The notes under the pieces are model-generated. The model did no database searches. It was given only the letters and a program-made list of their open reading frames with translations, and was not told the origin of the DNA. Below, piece after piece: positions 1 to 8,664 of a stretch of DNA of 64,000 bases. Source of the stretch: Fluviicola chungangensis (lineage in GTDB: Bacteria; Bacteroidota; Bacteroidia; Flavobacteriales_D; Crocinitomicaceae); contig NZ_VLPL01000004.1 of assembly GCF_007558725.1 (NCBI RefSeq), positions 372,001 to 436,000 on the forward strand. The letters run 5' to 3'. The position numbers and the translations under genes were made by a program. Numbering within the stretch: the first letter of the stretch is position 1; each line of letters starts with the position of its first letter.

Positions 1-312
1 TCCTGTCATCACTGAGGAATGCACATTGCAACGGTACATGTACACACCCGCAATATTGAAACGTTTTCCAAACGTCCAGTTTGTACCGGTTGTCAGCATG
101 GAAAAGGATTCAGGGTTTTGCGGAAATGTCGCTGTTGTCCCGTTCAGATTGTGCGAACCGTTGTTGTTGTTTATCCATGTTACTGAATCTCCAAGATCAA
201 TGGTCACATCATTCGGTGACCAAGACATTGCTTGCGCATCTACGGTGTAATTTGTTTGTCCGAATGCGACCGGGGCCAAACACATCATAACTAATTGAGT
301 AAATCTCTTCAT
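1..312 (-). CDS. Secreted cupredoxin (plastocyanin-like) protein, partial
   Basis: Reading leftward from the ATG at 312, the frame stays open for 104 codons to the window edge, so the C-terminus is missing. It begins with a signal peptide (MKRFTQLVMMCLAPVAFGQ). A single small domain follows, with a His in a GSHN context near residue 53 and the late motif CNVHSSVM, which together give the Cys, His and Met expected of a type-1 copper site. Known plastocyanin-like proteins carry electrons in the periplasm or on the surface. A C-terminal T9SS tail may follow outside the window but cannot be seen. Family call is firm, the partner is unknown. Confidence 0.82.
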   Translation of the reverse strand, partial: MKRFTQLVMMCLAPVAFGQTNYTVDAQAMSWSPNDVTIDLGDSVTWINNNNGSHNLNGTTATFPQNPESFSMLTTGTNWTFGKRFNIAGVYMYRCNVHSSVMTG

Positions 313-539
313 AAGCTCTTTTTTTAATAGAAGTTATATTATTAAATATTATTTAAGAATATAACGCACTTGGTGAAGGAAGGTTGGAAACCGATCGAAA
401 GTTTTTTTCAGTGAAGTGTAAATTCATCCTTTCATTCGTAATCAGGAATTCGGTATTCATAATTAGTTTGGGCCGTCCCACATTTGTCCCGGTCAACTTC
501 TCCAAACTTTCTCTATTTTTAAAATTCTAAATTCACTTT

Positions 540-3500
540 ATGAAAAAACTAGTTGCTTGGATCATGATTGGTGCGATGGTAGCCAGCCTTCGAATGCCGA
601 ACCCGCCGGAACAAACTTCAAACACACCGCTTTGGATGCGTTACCCGGTCATTTCCCCGGATGGAAAAACAATCGTATTCACTTATAAAGGGGATATCTA
701 CCAGGTAGCCGCCACAGGAGGAACTGCTGTTCCAATCACTCTGAGTGAGGCCTATGATTTTATGCCTGTATTTTCCCCGGACGGAAAAACGATTTATTTT
801 GCATCGGATCGTTACGGGAATTTTGATGTGTTCTCTGTTCCCTTAGAAGGCGGAACAACCAAGCGATTGACGCTTCATTCCAGCAACGATTATCCGCAGT
901 GTCTTTCACCGGATGGAAAACGGGTAGTTTTCATCGCTTCACGTGTTGACAATGCAGCCATGTCTCAATTTCCATATGGAGCTTTGGGTGAGATCTATTC
1001 CGTTGGAATTGATGGTGGACGTGAAAAACAGGAACTTTCAATCACTGCTGAAAACATCAAATGGAATAAAGCCGGAACCAAAATGATCTTCCACGATAAA
1101 AAAGGATACGAAGATCAATGGAGAAAACACCACCGATCGTCTGTTACACGAGATCTATGGATGTATGAAAAAACAGGCGATCATTTCACCAAACTGACAG
1201 AATTCGACGGAGAAGACCGCAATCCGGTTTGGAACAACGATGAAAGCAGTATCTTTTATTTAAGCGAAAAAAGTGGTTCGTTTAACGTCTGGAAAATGAA
1301 TCCGAACTCACCTGCTTCTGCAACCCAGGTTTCCAAATTTGATAAAAACCCGGTTCGTTTCCTTTCCATTTCAGACAACAACATCCTGTGTTATGGGTAT
1401 GACGGTGAAATCTACACACAGAAAGAAGGTGCAAACCCTGAAAAAATCGCAATCAAAATAAACACCGAAGACCGCAGTGCAGATCTTCAAAACAAAGCAG
1501 AAACAGGCGGAGCGGGTGAAATTGCAGCTTCACCGAACGGCAAGGAAGTGGTTTTTACCAATCACGGAGATGTGTTCGCTGTTTCTTTGGAGAATGGAGT
1601 AACCAAACAAATCACCAACACGCCGGAAGAAGAGCGAAACGTGAGTTTTTCTCCCGATGGAAAAGCAATCCTGTATGCTTCGGAACGCAACAAGATCTGG
1701 GGAGTTTACCAAACCACCATGGTCCGTAAGGAAGATAGCTATTTCTACGCTTCTACGCTGCTGAAAGAAGAAGCATTGGTGGTAACGGAAAATGAATCCT
1801 TCCAACCGCAATATTCCCCTGACGGAAAAGAAATCGCGTTCCTGGAAAACCGCACAGCAGTAAGCATCTACAACCTGGCGAGCAAGAAGATCCGCAATGT
1901 ACTTCCTGCAACCAAAAACTATTCCTACAGCGACGGTGACCAAACATTCAACTGGGCTCCCGACAGCAAGTACATCCTGGTTTCCTTCCTGCAGGACGGA
2001 AATTGGCATGAACAAATCGGGTTGATCGATGTAACCGGTTCCAAACCCATGCTGGAACTGACACAAAACGGATTCTCAAACGGAGGACCGAAATTCCAGA
2101 TGGATGGAAAAGCCGTTCTGTGGTTCTCCAACCGGGATGGAATGAAAAATGTTGCAAGCCACGGTTCGCAGCAGGATGCCTATGCCCTTTTCCTGGACCA
2201 GAATGCATACGATCTCTTCAAAATGAAGAAAGCGGATTATGAACTCTGGAAAGAACAGAAAGAGAAAAACGACAAAGAAAAAGAGAAATCGAAAGAAGCT
2301 GAACCCAAGAAAGGAAAAGGTGAAAAAGCAGATACCACGAAAAAAACAGAACCTTTGAAAATCGATATGAATGGACTGATGGACCGCCAGGTCCGTCTGA
2401 CAGAACATTCGTCTTTCCTGCAAGATGCATTCCTGGACCCGAAAGGAGAGAAATTAGTTTACATCACTCCAAATGAAGATGGGAACAATGTATACGTCCG
2501 CAATTTCAAGGACCATGAAACAAAAATGCTCATTCCTTTAAAAGCAGGCGGAATCTGGAGCACTTCCATGGACAAGGACGGAAAGAACATCTTTGCTGTA
2601 ATCGACGGAAAACTAACGCGCTTAGACCTGGAAAAAGGAGAACGAAAAGACATTCCATTCAAAGCGGAACGCACTCATGACAGCTATGCAGAACGCGCAT
2701 ACCTGTTTGAGCACATGTGGAGACAGGTGAAAGCGAAGTTCTATGTTGCAGATCTGCAGGGAACGGATTGGGATTATTACAAAACGACTTATGAGAAGTT
2801 CCTTCCGCACATCAACAACAATTACGATTTTGCTGAAATGGCGAGTGAACTGCTGGGTGAATTGAATGCTTCACACACCGGATGCCGTTTCTATTCCCGC
2901 AAGGAAAATGGAGATGAAACAGCCCAGCTGGGGGTTATTTTAGACGAAACATTTACTGGAACAGGTTTGAAGATTGCAGAAATCCTGGACAAAGGCCCAC
3001 TGGTGAGCTCCGAAACAAAGATCAAGGCCGGGGCAATCATTGAGAAAATCGACGGAGTGGAAATCAAGCCGGAAATGAACTACTATTATTTATTAAATCG
3101 TAAAACAGGAAAGACACTGTTGCTTTCCATTTTCGATCCTGCAAGCGGAAAACGCTGGGAAGAAACGATCAAACCGATTTCAGCCGGAGCACAAAGCGAA
3201 TTATTATACCAGCGCTGGGTAAAACGTATGCAGGCAATGACCGAAAAATTATCCGGCGGAAAACTGGGATACATGCACGTTCGCGGTATGAACGACAACA
3301 GCTACCGGGAATTCTACAACCAAGTCATGGGAAAATACATCAACAAGGATGCATTGATCGTAGACACGCGTTTCAACGGTGGCGGCTGGCTGCACGACGA
3401 CCTGGCAACCTTCCTTTCCGGGAAACAATACATTAATTTTGTTCCGAGAGGACAAAAAATCGGGATTGAGCCGGGTTCCAAATGGACCAAACCAAGCTGC

Positions 3501-3806
3501 GTGATCATGGGCGAAGGAAACTACTCCGATGCGCACATGTTCCCGGTGGTTTACAAAACCCTGAATATCGGAAAACTGGTCGGGATGCCGGTGCCGGGAA
3601 CCGGAACCGCTGTTTGGTGGGAAACTCTGCAAGACAATTCCCTGGTTTTCGGAATCCCACAAGTTGGAGTGATGACCATGGACGGAAAATACTACGAGAA
3701 CAACCAATGCGAACCGGACTACAAAGTAGCAAATGATTACAACACCATGCTGAAAGGCGAAGATGCACAATTGAAAAAAGCGGTGGAGGTATTGTTAGGC
3801 AAATAA
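540..3806 (+). CDS. Tricorn-like S41 family protease
   Basis: A 1088-residue secreted protein with a signal peptide at 1-25 and a large N-terminal region of WD40/TolB-like propeller blades (repeated SPDGK.I.F motifs, about 35-690). Residues 564-604 are Lys/Glu-rich low complexity. A PDZ-like segment follows (about 800-900), then the S41 core. Catalytic residues of tricorn protease can be matched: Ser778-His779 in NASHTG, nucleophile Ser996 with Asp997 in NYSDAH, and Glu1058 in CEPDY. Known tricorn-type enzymes degrade oligopeptides; the signal peptide implies a periplasmic or surface role here. It stands alone, with a good terminator behind it. Length fits the family. Confidence 0.92.
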   Translation: MKKLVAWIMIGAMVASLRMPNPPEQTSNTPLWMRYPVISPDGKTIVFTYKGDIYQVAATGGTAVPITLSEAYDFMPVFSPDGKTIYFASDRYGNFDVFSVPLEGGTTKRLTLHSSNDYPQCLSPDGKRVVFIASRVDNAAMSQFPYGALGEIYSVGIDGGREKQELSITAENIKWNKAGTKMIFHDKKGYEDQWRKHHRSSVTRDLWMYEKTGDHFTKLTEFDGEDRNPVWNNDESSIFYLSEKSGSFNVWKMNPNSPASATQVSKFDKNPVRFLSISDNNILCYGYDGEIYTQKEGANPEKIAIKINTEDRSADLQNKAETGGAGEIAASPNGKEVVFTNHGDVFAVSLENGVTKQITNTPEEERNVSFSPDGKAILYASERNKIWGVYQTTMVRKEDSYFYASTLLKEEALVVTENESFQPQYSPDGKEIAFLENRTAVSIYNLASKKIRNVLPATKNYSYSDGDQTFNWAPDSKYILVSFLQDGNWHEQIGLIDVTGSKPMLELTQNGFSNGGPKFQMDGKAVLWFSNRDGMKNVASHGSQQDAYALFLDQNAYDLFKMKKADYELWKEQKEKNDKEKEKSKEAEPKKGKGEKADTTKKTEPLKIDMNGLMDRQVRLTEHSSFLQDAFLDPKGEKLVYITPNEDGNNVYVRNFKDHETKMLIPLKAGGIWSTSMDKDGKNIFAVIDGKLTRLDLEKGERKDIPFKAERTHDSYAERAYLFEHMWRQVKAKFYVADLQGTDWDYYKTTYEKFLPHINNNYDFAEMASELLGELNASHTGCRFYSRKENGDETAQLGVILDETFTGTGLKIAEILDKGPLVSSETKIKAGAIIEKIDGVEIKPEMNYYYLLNRKTGKTLLLSIFDPASGKRWEETIKPISAGAQSELLYQRWVKRMQAMTEKLSGGKLGYMHVRGMNDNSYREFYNQVMGKYINKDALIVDTRFNGGGWLHDDLATFLSGKQYINFVPRGQKIGIEPGSKWTKPSCVIMGEGNYSDAHMFPVVYKTLNIGKLVGMPVPGTGTAVWWETLQDNSLVFGIPQVGVMTMDGKYYENNQCEPDYKVANDYNTMLKGEDAQLKKAVEVLLGK

Positions 3807-3822
3807 CTCCTTATAATCATTG

Positions 3823-3859
3823 AAAAACGTCATCTGTCAATTAGCAGGTGGCGTTTTTT
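3823..3859 (+). terminator. Rho-independent terminator after the tricorn-like protease
   Basis: Arms AAAAACGTCATCTG and CAGGTGGCGTTTTT pair over 14 positions if G-U pairs are allowed, with an 8-nt loop and a T run at the end. It separates the protease gene from the DUF4157 gene, so the latter needs its own promoter. Confidence 0.75.
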
Positions 3860-3891
3860 ATTTTGACTTTTCCTGAAATTTCATAAATTGG

Positions 3892-6126
3892 ATGTCTGAT
3901 AACGGAAAACACTATTTACTTCCAATGGGCATTCACTCAAAAAAAACACCGAAAAAAGATCCTCCGTCGAATGCTTCAAAAAGAAGCAGTAGGGAGTCAA
4001 CCGCTTCTTTTCCTTATACGCAACCCCATTCCCTTGTCCAAAAAAAGATGCAGGAACTCGCGGATTACAGTCCACAGGCTTCCCAACTAAAGTCTGTTCA
4101 GGAAATGGCCGACAAGAACGAAAAAAACCAAACAAAAGAAAATAACACCGGACTTCCTGACAATTTAAAAGCAGGAGCTGAAAACCTTTCGGGGCATTCC
4201 CTGGATGACGTAAAAGTGCACTTCAATTCTCCCGAACCGGCCCAATTGCAAGCCCATGCTTATGCGCAGGGGACAGAGATCCATATTGGTCCCGGACAGG
4301 AAAAACACCTTCCACATGAAGCATGGCATGTCGTACAGCAAAAACAGGGGCGCGTAAAACCGACGAAACAATTGAAAGAAGAAACGAACATCAATGACGA
4401 TGCTGGTTTGGAAAAAGAGGCGGATGTCATGGGAGAAAAGGCAAATTCCCTGCTCCAAAAGCAAGCTTTCCCGGATCAACCGGAAACACTCACGATCAAT
4501 TCTCCGGGAAAGAAAACTCCCATTCAGGCAGTCATGAGTGTAGATGCGTTTAAGCAATCAACCACACTTGGCGAGAACCGGAAAACAATCGCCGCAATAG
4601 ATCAGGCACTCCAGGCATACCATGATTTCAGTCTGCAACCGGTAGACATCGAAGACCAGGACGCCAATACCCAGGAGCGATTGCGTTTAATTCAGATAGT
4701 ACTTCAACGAACCAACACGTATATCCACAATAAAGAACAGGAAAATCCCTGGCACAAACGACTCGAACCTGTACGCAGTTTTAAAGAGGATGTAATCCTG
4801 GAGATCCAACAGTTGAATGGTACCATCGTACGGGACTCATTGATCCAGCAAAAAATTGAAGACGATCCGAACTCAAACACAACCCGTGATTTACTTATTG
4901 CTGTATCACAGGCACCAAGAGCGAAACCGTGGATCCAGGATTATTTGGGTGTTACAAGCAATCCTCAAAAAATAGCCATGATGGAGCGGTTGTATACCGG
5001 CGGAGAACTTCCGGGAATCCTGGACCAGGCATTCATCAATGGGGACGGAACGGATGTATTGCTTGCTTTTCCGAAAGGAAGTGCATTAAATGCCACTCAA
5101 AAAGCAATCATCTCCTTATTTGTAGACCGGGTTACAGATCTGGACGCACTGAAAAAACTGGTCTCTCAACGTTTTGATATAGCTGTTGCCAATATCAAAG
5201 GCCTGGAAGTAGGAAAACCAACCAATGGTGGAGACGGTGAAACCGTTCAGGCAGAAACCGATTGGGACCTGGAAGGATTGAAACGGGCATTCAATGTAAT
5301 GAAGATCTTGCCGGATGGACATGCTTCCAGCAATGACAGTTTTGAAAAACTCAAACGTTTCACCGGATCCGGTGGCTGGTACGGTGACACCAACACGGTC
5401 GCAATAGCTTACGATAATATCGGCGACAAAAAATCGGATGGAAGAACATTTTCAGACAAATGGAATAACCGGGGACAAGATGTTTTTTCCGGGAAAAATT
5501 ATTTTGACGCCAGCGTAAGACATGAAGTGGGACATGCAGTGGATCACGAGCACGACTTCAGCGGCAATTATTGCAATACAGCTAATGGCGGCGGCTGGAC
5601 CACTTTTGCCACTTCCATGAACATGGTCCAGGACTACCTGAACCAAAACAATTCAGCCCTGTCAAACCATCAGGCATGCCTGGGTATGGTGAAACTGGAA
5701 ATAGCAAAACTAATTACCGCCGAAGAAACAGTTGGAAATGTAAAGGCAGAAGTCATCCGGTTAATGGCCCAAACGAGCGGGAATCATGGCATTGCCTTTG
5801 ACCCGGCTATTGTGCGCAACGATTCTATTTTTGAAGATCTTCAGAAGGCAAATCTGCAAAAACCCTGGAAATCGTCCGGAGGGAAAGACGTGGGCGGAAA
5901 AACATTTGTTTATTCCAATGACACCAAATTATTCTCTTATGACACTGCTGCACGCGCCCGACAGGTATCCAATTACCAATTCCGGGCTCCGGCCGAATGG
6001 TTTGCTGAAGCGTATGCCGCATATTATCAGCCGGACCAAACACCGCAAGGTTATGGATCCGCGCTTCAGACCCGCGATGTAACTACCTTTAACTACATTC
6101 AAACCAATGTCGATATCGCCCTATAA
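3892..6126 (+). CDS. DUF4157 (eCIS core) protein with C-terminal HExxH metalloprotease-like domain
   Basis: 744 residues without a signal peptide. Residues 1-85 are polar and look disordered. Residues 86-162 match the DUF4157/eCIS-core domain: LPDNLKAGAENLSG, the DVKVHFNS stretch, AYAQGTEIHIG and HEAWHVVQQ at 142-150, followed by the usual GLEKEAD at 172-178. A helical middle (215-440) leads to a C-terminal domain with HEVGHAVD at 544-551 and a downstream acidic helix AEWFAEAYAAYY at 701-712, the layout of a gluzincin-like zinc protease. DUF4157 is known to mark cargo of extracellular contractile injection systems and other polymorphic toxins, so a protease effector is the best inference. No injection-machine gene is in this window. 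Confidence 0.8.
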   Translation: MSDNGKHYLLPMGIHSKKTPKKDPPSNASKRSSRESTASFPYTQPHSLVQKKMQELADYSPQASQLKSVQEMADKNEKNQTKENNTGLPDNLKAGAENLSGHSLDDVKVHFNSPEPAQLQAHAYAQGTEIHIGPGQEKHLPHEAWHVVQQKQGRVKPTKQLKEETNINDDAGLEKEADVMGEKANSLLQKQAFPDQPETLTINSPGKKTPIQAVMSVDAFKQSTTLGENRKTIAAIDQALQAYHDFSLQPVDIEDQDANTQERLRLIQIVLQRTNTYIHNKEQENPWHKRLEPVRSFKEDVILEIQQLNGTIVRDSLIQQKIEDDPNSNTTRDLLIAVSQAPRAKPWIQDYLGVTSNPQKIAMMERLYTGGELPGILDQAFINGDGTDVLLAFPKGSALNATQKAIISLFVDRVTDLDALKKLVSQRFDIAVANIKGLEVGKPTNGGDGETVQAETDWDLEGLKRAFNVMKILPDGHASSNDSFEKLKRFTGSGGWYGDTNTVAIAYDNIGDKKSDGRTFSDKWNNRGQDVFSGKNYFDASVRHEVGHAVDHEHDFSGNYCNTANGGGWTTFATSMNMVQDYLNQNNSALSNHQACLGMVKLEIAKLITAEETVGNVKAEVIRLMAQTSGNHGIAFDPAIVRNDSIFEDLQKANLQKPWKSSGGKDVGGKTFVYSNDTKLFSYDTAARARQVSNYQFRAPAEWFAEAYAAYYQPDQTPQGYGSALQTRDVTTFNYIQTNVDIAL

Positions 6127-6139
6127 AACTCACTGAATT

Positions 6140-6850
6140 ATGTCCCGATTTCACGAAGAAACTGTTTCTTGTCCGGTTTGCGGAAAAAAAAGTACGGAAC
6201 TGATTGCAACAAGTCTCCGAATTTCATCCAACACCCCATTTAAAGATCAAATACTAAAGGGTGAATTTCAGCGCTTTACCTGCGAAAGCTGTCGCCATAC
6301 CTTCCATGCAGAAGACCCGCTCATGTATATGGACTTTGATAAAAAACTGATGATTGCACAATTTCCCAAACCCTGGAATGCAAATTGGAAAGAACACGAA
6401 AAAGTCGTAACCCATAATTATGACAATTACCTGGCGGGTAAATATGCTGCTCCCGCTGCCCGCGAACTGTCCAAAGGGTTTCAGTTGCGAACCGTATTCG
6501 GGTTGGACGCACTGGCAGAAAAGATTACCTGCCTGGAATACGGACTGGATGATCAATTACTTTCAATCCTAAAATTGCAGCTTATTTTGAATATCGAAGA
6601 AATTCCTTTTCATCCCGAATTCATTCCGCTACTCAAGGAAATCAAAGACGGCGATTTGGTGTTCTTGTGCAGGGTTTTAAATACAGATGGAAATGTAGGA
6701 CAGGCATTTTTTACCTTACCGTTCCCTCTCGCACTAGATGAAGTAAAAAATGCTGCCGATCAATACCAATCATTGTTGGAAACATTTCAGAATGCAACGT
6801 ACATTGATACCGGGCGTCTATTCTTTTCCGCTGATACAAATTCGGTTTAG
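6140..6850 (+). CDS. CpXC domain protein
   Basis: 236-residue soluble protein starting 13 bp after the DUF4157 gene, probably co-transcribed. The N-terminus carries a zinc-ribbon-like pair CPVCGKK (11-17) and CESCRHTF (about 50-57), the signature after which the CpXC family is named; the remaining alpha/beta part (60-230) fits that family's length. The biochemical function of CpXC proteins is not known to me. Position directly behind a putative protease toxin raises the possibility of an immunity protein or a chaperone/adaptor, which is inference only. Confidence 0.75.
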   Translation: MSRFHEETVSCPVCGKKSTELIATSLRISSNTPFKDQILKGEFQRFTCESCRHTFHAEDPLMYMDFDKKLMIAQFPKPWNANWKEHEKVVTHNYDNYLAGKYAAPAARELSKGFQLRTVFGLDALAEKITCLEYGLDDQLLSILKLQLILNIEEIPFHPEFIPLLKEIKDGDLVFLCRVLNTDGNVGQAFFTLPFPLALDEVKNAADQYQSLLETFQNATYIDTGRLFFSADTNSV

Positions 6851-6891
6851 AACATTATGCTTAATTTTCAGGAGTTATTGAAACCGTCATC

Positions 6892-7452
6892 ATGGATATA
6901 CTGATAAAAAACCAGGCTGCTTCTCAAAGCATTACCGAACAGATTCAAATTCGCACAAAGCTTTACATACGGAAAACCCGGAACCTGCTTTTAATCGGTT
7001 TTGGCATTGCACTTTTACTAATCGTTTCAGAAATTTTTTCTTTCAACAGCTATTCCATGATTAGAATGGGAAAAAATCAGGTTTACTCTAATTTCCATCT
7101 TATGGGAGGACTCGGAATGGGGCTTGCAATTGTATTCGGTTATTTGGCAATCAGGGTTTCAAAACTGAAAAAGCATGTGCTTTCAGAAGGAAAATCCATG
7201 GCAGATCAATTTCATTCAAAAAATGAATTCGAAATACATATCAACGAACAGGAAGTTGTCTTTTCAAGTCACATCCTGTTTCAAAAAATAAATTGGAGCT
7301 TATTTAAAAGTTATACCCTTTACGAAAACTACCTGTTCCTCAACTTTGAAAACCAACCTTTACATGGAATTTCAATTGACAAGCGACTTTTATCAGACGC
7401 AGAGTTTCAAGCAATTCGAAGAATCGCAACGCACAGGCTCAAAAAAGTCTAA
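6892..7452 (+). CDS. YcxB-like membrane protein
   Basis: 186 residues with two transmembrane helices (about 32-52 and 68-88) joined by a short loop, then a roughly 95-residue soluble tail. The tail (FEIHINEQEVVFSS, then INWSLFKSYTLYENYLFL) resembles YcxB-like C-terminal domains. It lies 41 bp after the CpXC gene on the same strand and could be the third gene of that cassette. Function of the family is unknown. The weak residue conservation of such proteins keeps the family call moderate, while the gene itself looks real. Confidence 0.65.
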   Translation: MDILIKNQAASQSITEQIQIRTKLYIRKTRNLLLIGFGIALLLIVSEIFSFNSYSMIRMGKNQVYSNFHLMGGLGMGLAIVFGYLAIRVSKLKKHVLSEGKSMADQFHSKNEFEIHINEQEVVFSSHILFQKINWSLFKSYTLYENYLFLNFENQPLHGISIDKRLLSDAEFQAIRRIATHRLKKV

Positions 7453-7464
7453 AACGCACTAAAC

Positions 7465-7472
7465 TACTTTTG
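7465..7472 (+). promoter_or_regulatory. Bacteroidota -7 element TACTTTTG
   Basis: Exact match to TAnnTTTG, only three bases before the ATG of a tiny frame at 7476. It could drive that frame as a leaderless message or csaA with a leader of about 170 nt. No clear -33 TTG is seen. Confidence 0.5.
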
Positions 7473-7475
7473 CAT

Positions 7476-7582
7476 ATGGACAACCAAAAAGACACAGCCG
7501 GAAACAAAAAAAACACCCAAATCATCCTTTTGTTATTATTGGAATAGCAACAGTTACATCAACCGTTTCCCGTTTTATATAA
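7476..7582 (+). pseudogene. Tiny membrane peptide frame interrupted at an A8 tract
   Basis: From the ATG at 7476 the frame stops after 23 residues (TAG at 7545-7547). If one A is added to the eight-A run at 7506-7513, the frame instead continues to TAA at 7580-7582 and ends in the hydrophobic stretch PFVIIGIATVTSTVSRFI, a plausible membrane anchor. This is either a broken micro-gene, a slippage-controlled one, or chance. A -7 promoter element lies directly ahead of it. Confidence 0.3.
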
Positions 7583-7650
7583 ATACGTGAACGAAGAGAG
7601 CCCCCGCCTAGTAAAACCCATTCCTTTTGTCAAATTTCAATTTTAAAACT

Positions 7651-7989
7651 ATGAACGATACTCTTTCCTGGGACCAATTTATGCAGGTAGAAATGCGCGT
7701 CGGAACAGTGGTTTCAGCAGAGCCCTTTCCGGAAGTACGCAATCCGGCGTATCGGATCACGATTGATTTCGGGGAATTCGGTATGCGGAAAACATCTGCA
7801 CAGGTCACAGCATTGTACACACCTGAAGAACTAGTCGGAAAACAGGTCGTTGCCGTGATCAACTTTCCTCCGAAACAAATTGCCCATATGATGAGCGAAT
7901 GTTTGATCCTTGGTGGAATTGGGGAAAACAAAGAAGTAACGCTGCTGCAACCGGAACGAAAGGTGAAAAACGGAACACGGATCGGATAA
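7651..7989 (+). CDS. csaA: CsaA-type tRNA-binding protein
   Basis: 112-residue protein made of one EMAPII/OB-fold tRNA-binding domain: DIRVGTI-like start (VEMRVGTVVSAEPFPEVRNPA), SSAQ-like TSAQVTALYTPEEL, VVAVINFPPKQIA, and LGG...VTLLQPERKVKNGTRIG at the end. These match CsaA, a homodimeric tRNA-binding, chaperone-like protein, along its whole usual length. A TTG start 24 bp upstream is possible, but the ATG at 7651 gives the normal N-terminus. It is followed by the convergent DinB-like gene. Confidence 0.9.
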   Translation: MNDTLSWDQFMQVEMRVGTVVSAEPFPEVRNPAYRITIDFGEFGMRKTSAQVTALYTPEELVGKQVVAVINFPPKQIAHMMSECLILGGIGENKEVTLLQPERKVKNGTRIG

Positions 7990-8066
7990 TACAATTGAAA
8001 AGCGGATACCGCTATGTAAAATTGAATTGAGAAATTTAGATTAAAACTCTTTTCAATTATCCATTC

Positions 8067-8609
8067 TCAATTTTCAATTCTCCGGGCCTGTACCATGTGC
8101 CTTTGATTGTGATAAATTACAAAACGGAACGTGTCTCCCAGCTTCAATTTGATGAGTTTCGAAATACTGATGGCAGTCCGTGTTTTGTTCAGGCTGATTT
8201 TACGGGATTCTTCCAACAATCGCAGGAGCTCTTTCTGTTGATCCAGGAATTCATCAATCACTCGTTTATCCAATTGACTATTCAGTGGATTCATATTTTT
8301 AAAGGTCTTCATTTTATTCAGTTTCTCCTTCGGAAGCATACTGTTGGCAAAGTAATTTCCCAACCAGCCACTTTTGAAAACAGGTTCGTGCTTCCCTTTC
8401 CCCCCTCGGATGCATTTGTCGATCTCCGGAAGGTAAAAACGACCGTATAAATTCAAGTGTTCCAAACATTCCAGTGCACTCCAGCTTTCAGCATGTGGTT
8501 TGCAATTCAGTTGCTCTTCTTTTTTTCCCTTCAGGATTTCTGCTTCCTCTATGAGTTGTTTGGTTCTATTCATCAAATCAACCAGTAATACTTCCGTCTG
8601 TATTTTCAT
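8067..8609 (-). CDS. DinB family protein
   Basis: 180 residues from the ATG at 8609; a TTG 18 bp further up is less likely. It is a predicted four-helix bundle with the DinB_2 pattern: W(S)ALECLEHLNLYG near residue 45 supplies one metal His and IYHNQRHMVQARRI at the C-terminus supplies the others. Known members are metal-dependent thiol transferases or uncharacterised hydrolase-like proteins; the substrate here cannot be told. It is transcribed in line with the Crp/Fnr and SnoaL-like genes upstream. Confidence 0.8.
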   Translation of the reverse strand: MKIQTEVLLVDLMNRTKQLIEEAEILKGKKEEQLNCKPHAESWSALECLEHLNLYGRFYLPEIDKCIRGGKGKHEPVFKSGWLGNYFANSMLPKEKLNKMKTFKNMNPLNSQLDKRVIDEFLDQQKELLRLLEESRKISLNKTRTAISISKLIKLKLGDTFRFVIYHNQRHMVQARRIEN

Positions 8610-8664
8610 CTCTGTTATTTTTGACAAAGGTCATGCATAAACCGTCCAAAAACATTGATTGAAA

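Noticed and set aside
1530-2066. 178-codon minus-strand open frame
   Set aside because: Lies fully inside the tricorn-like gene, has no recognisable domain and starts with a random composition; a shadow frame.
3249-3770. 173-codon minus-strand open frame
   Set aside because: Antisense to the catalytic part of the tricorn-like protease; no domain.
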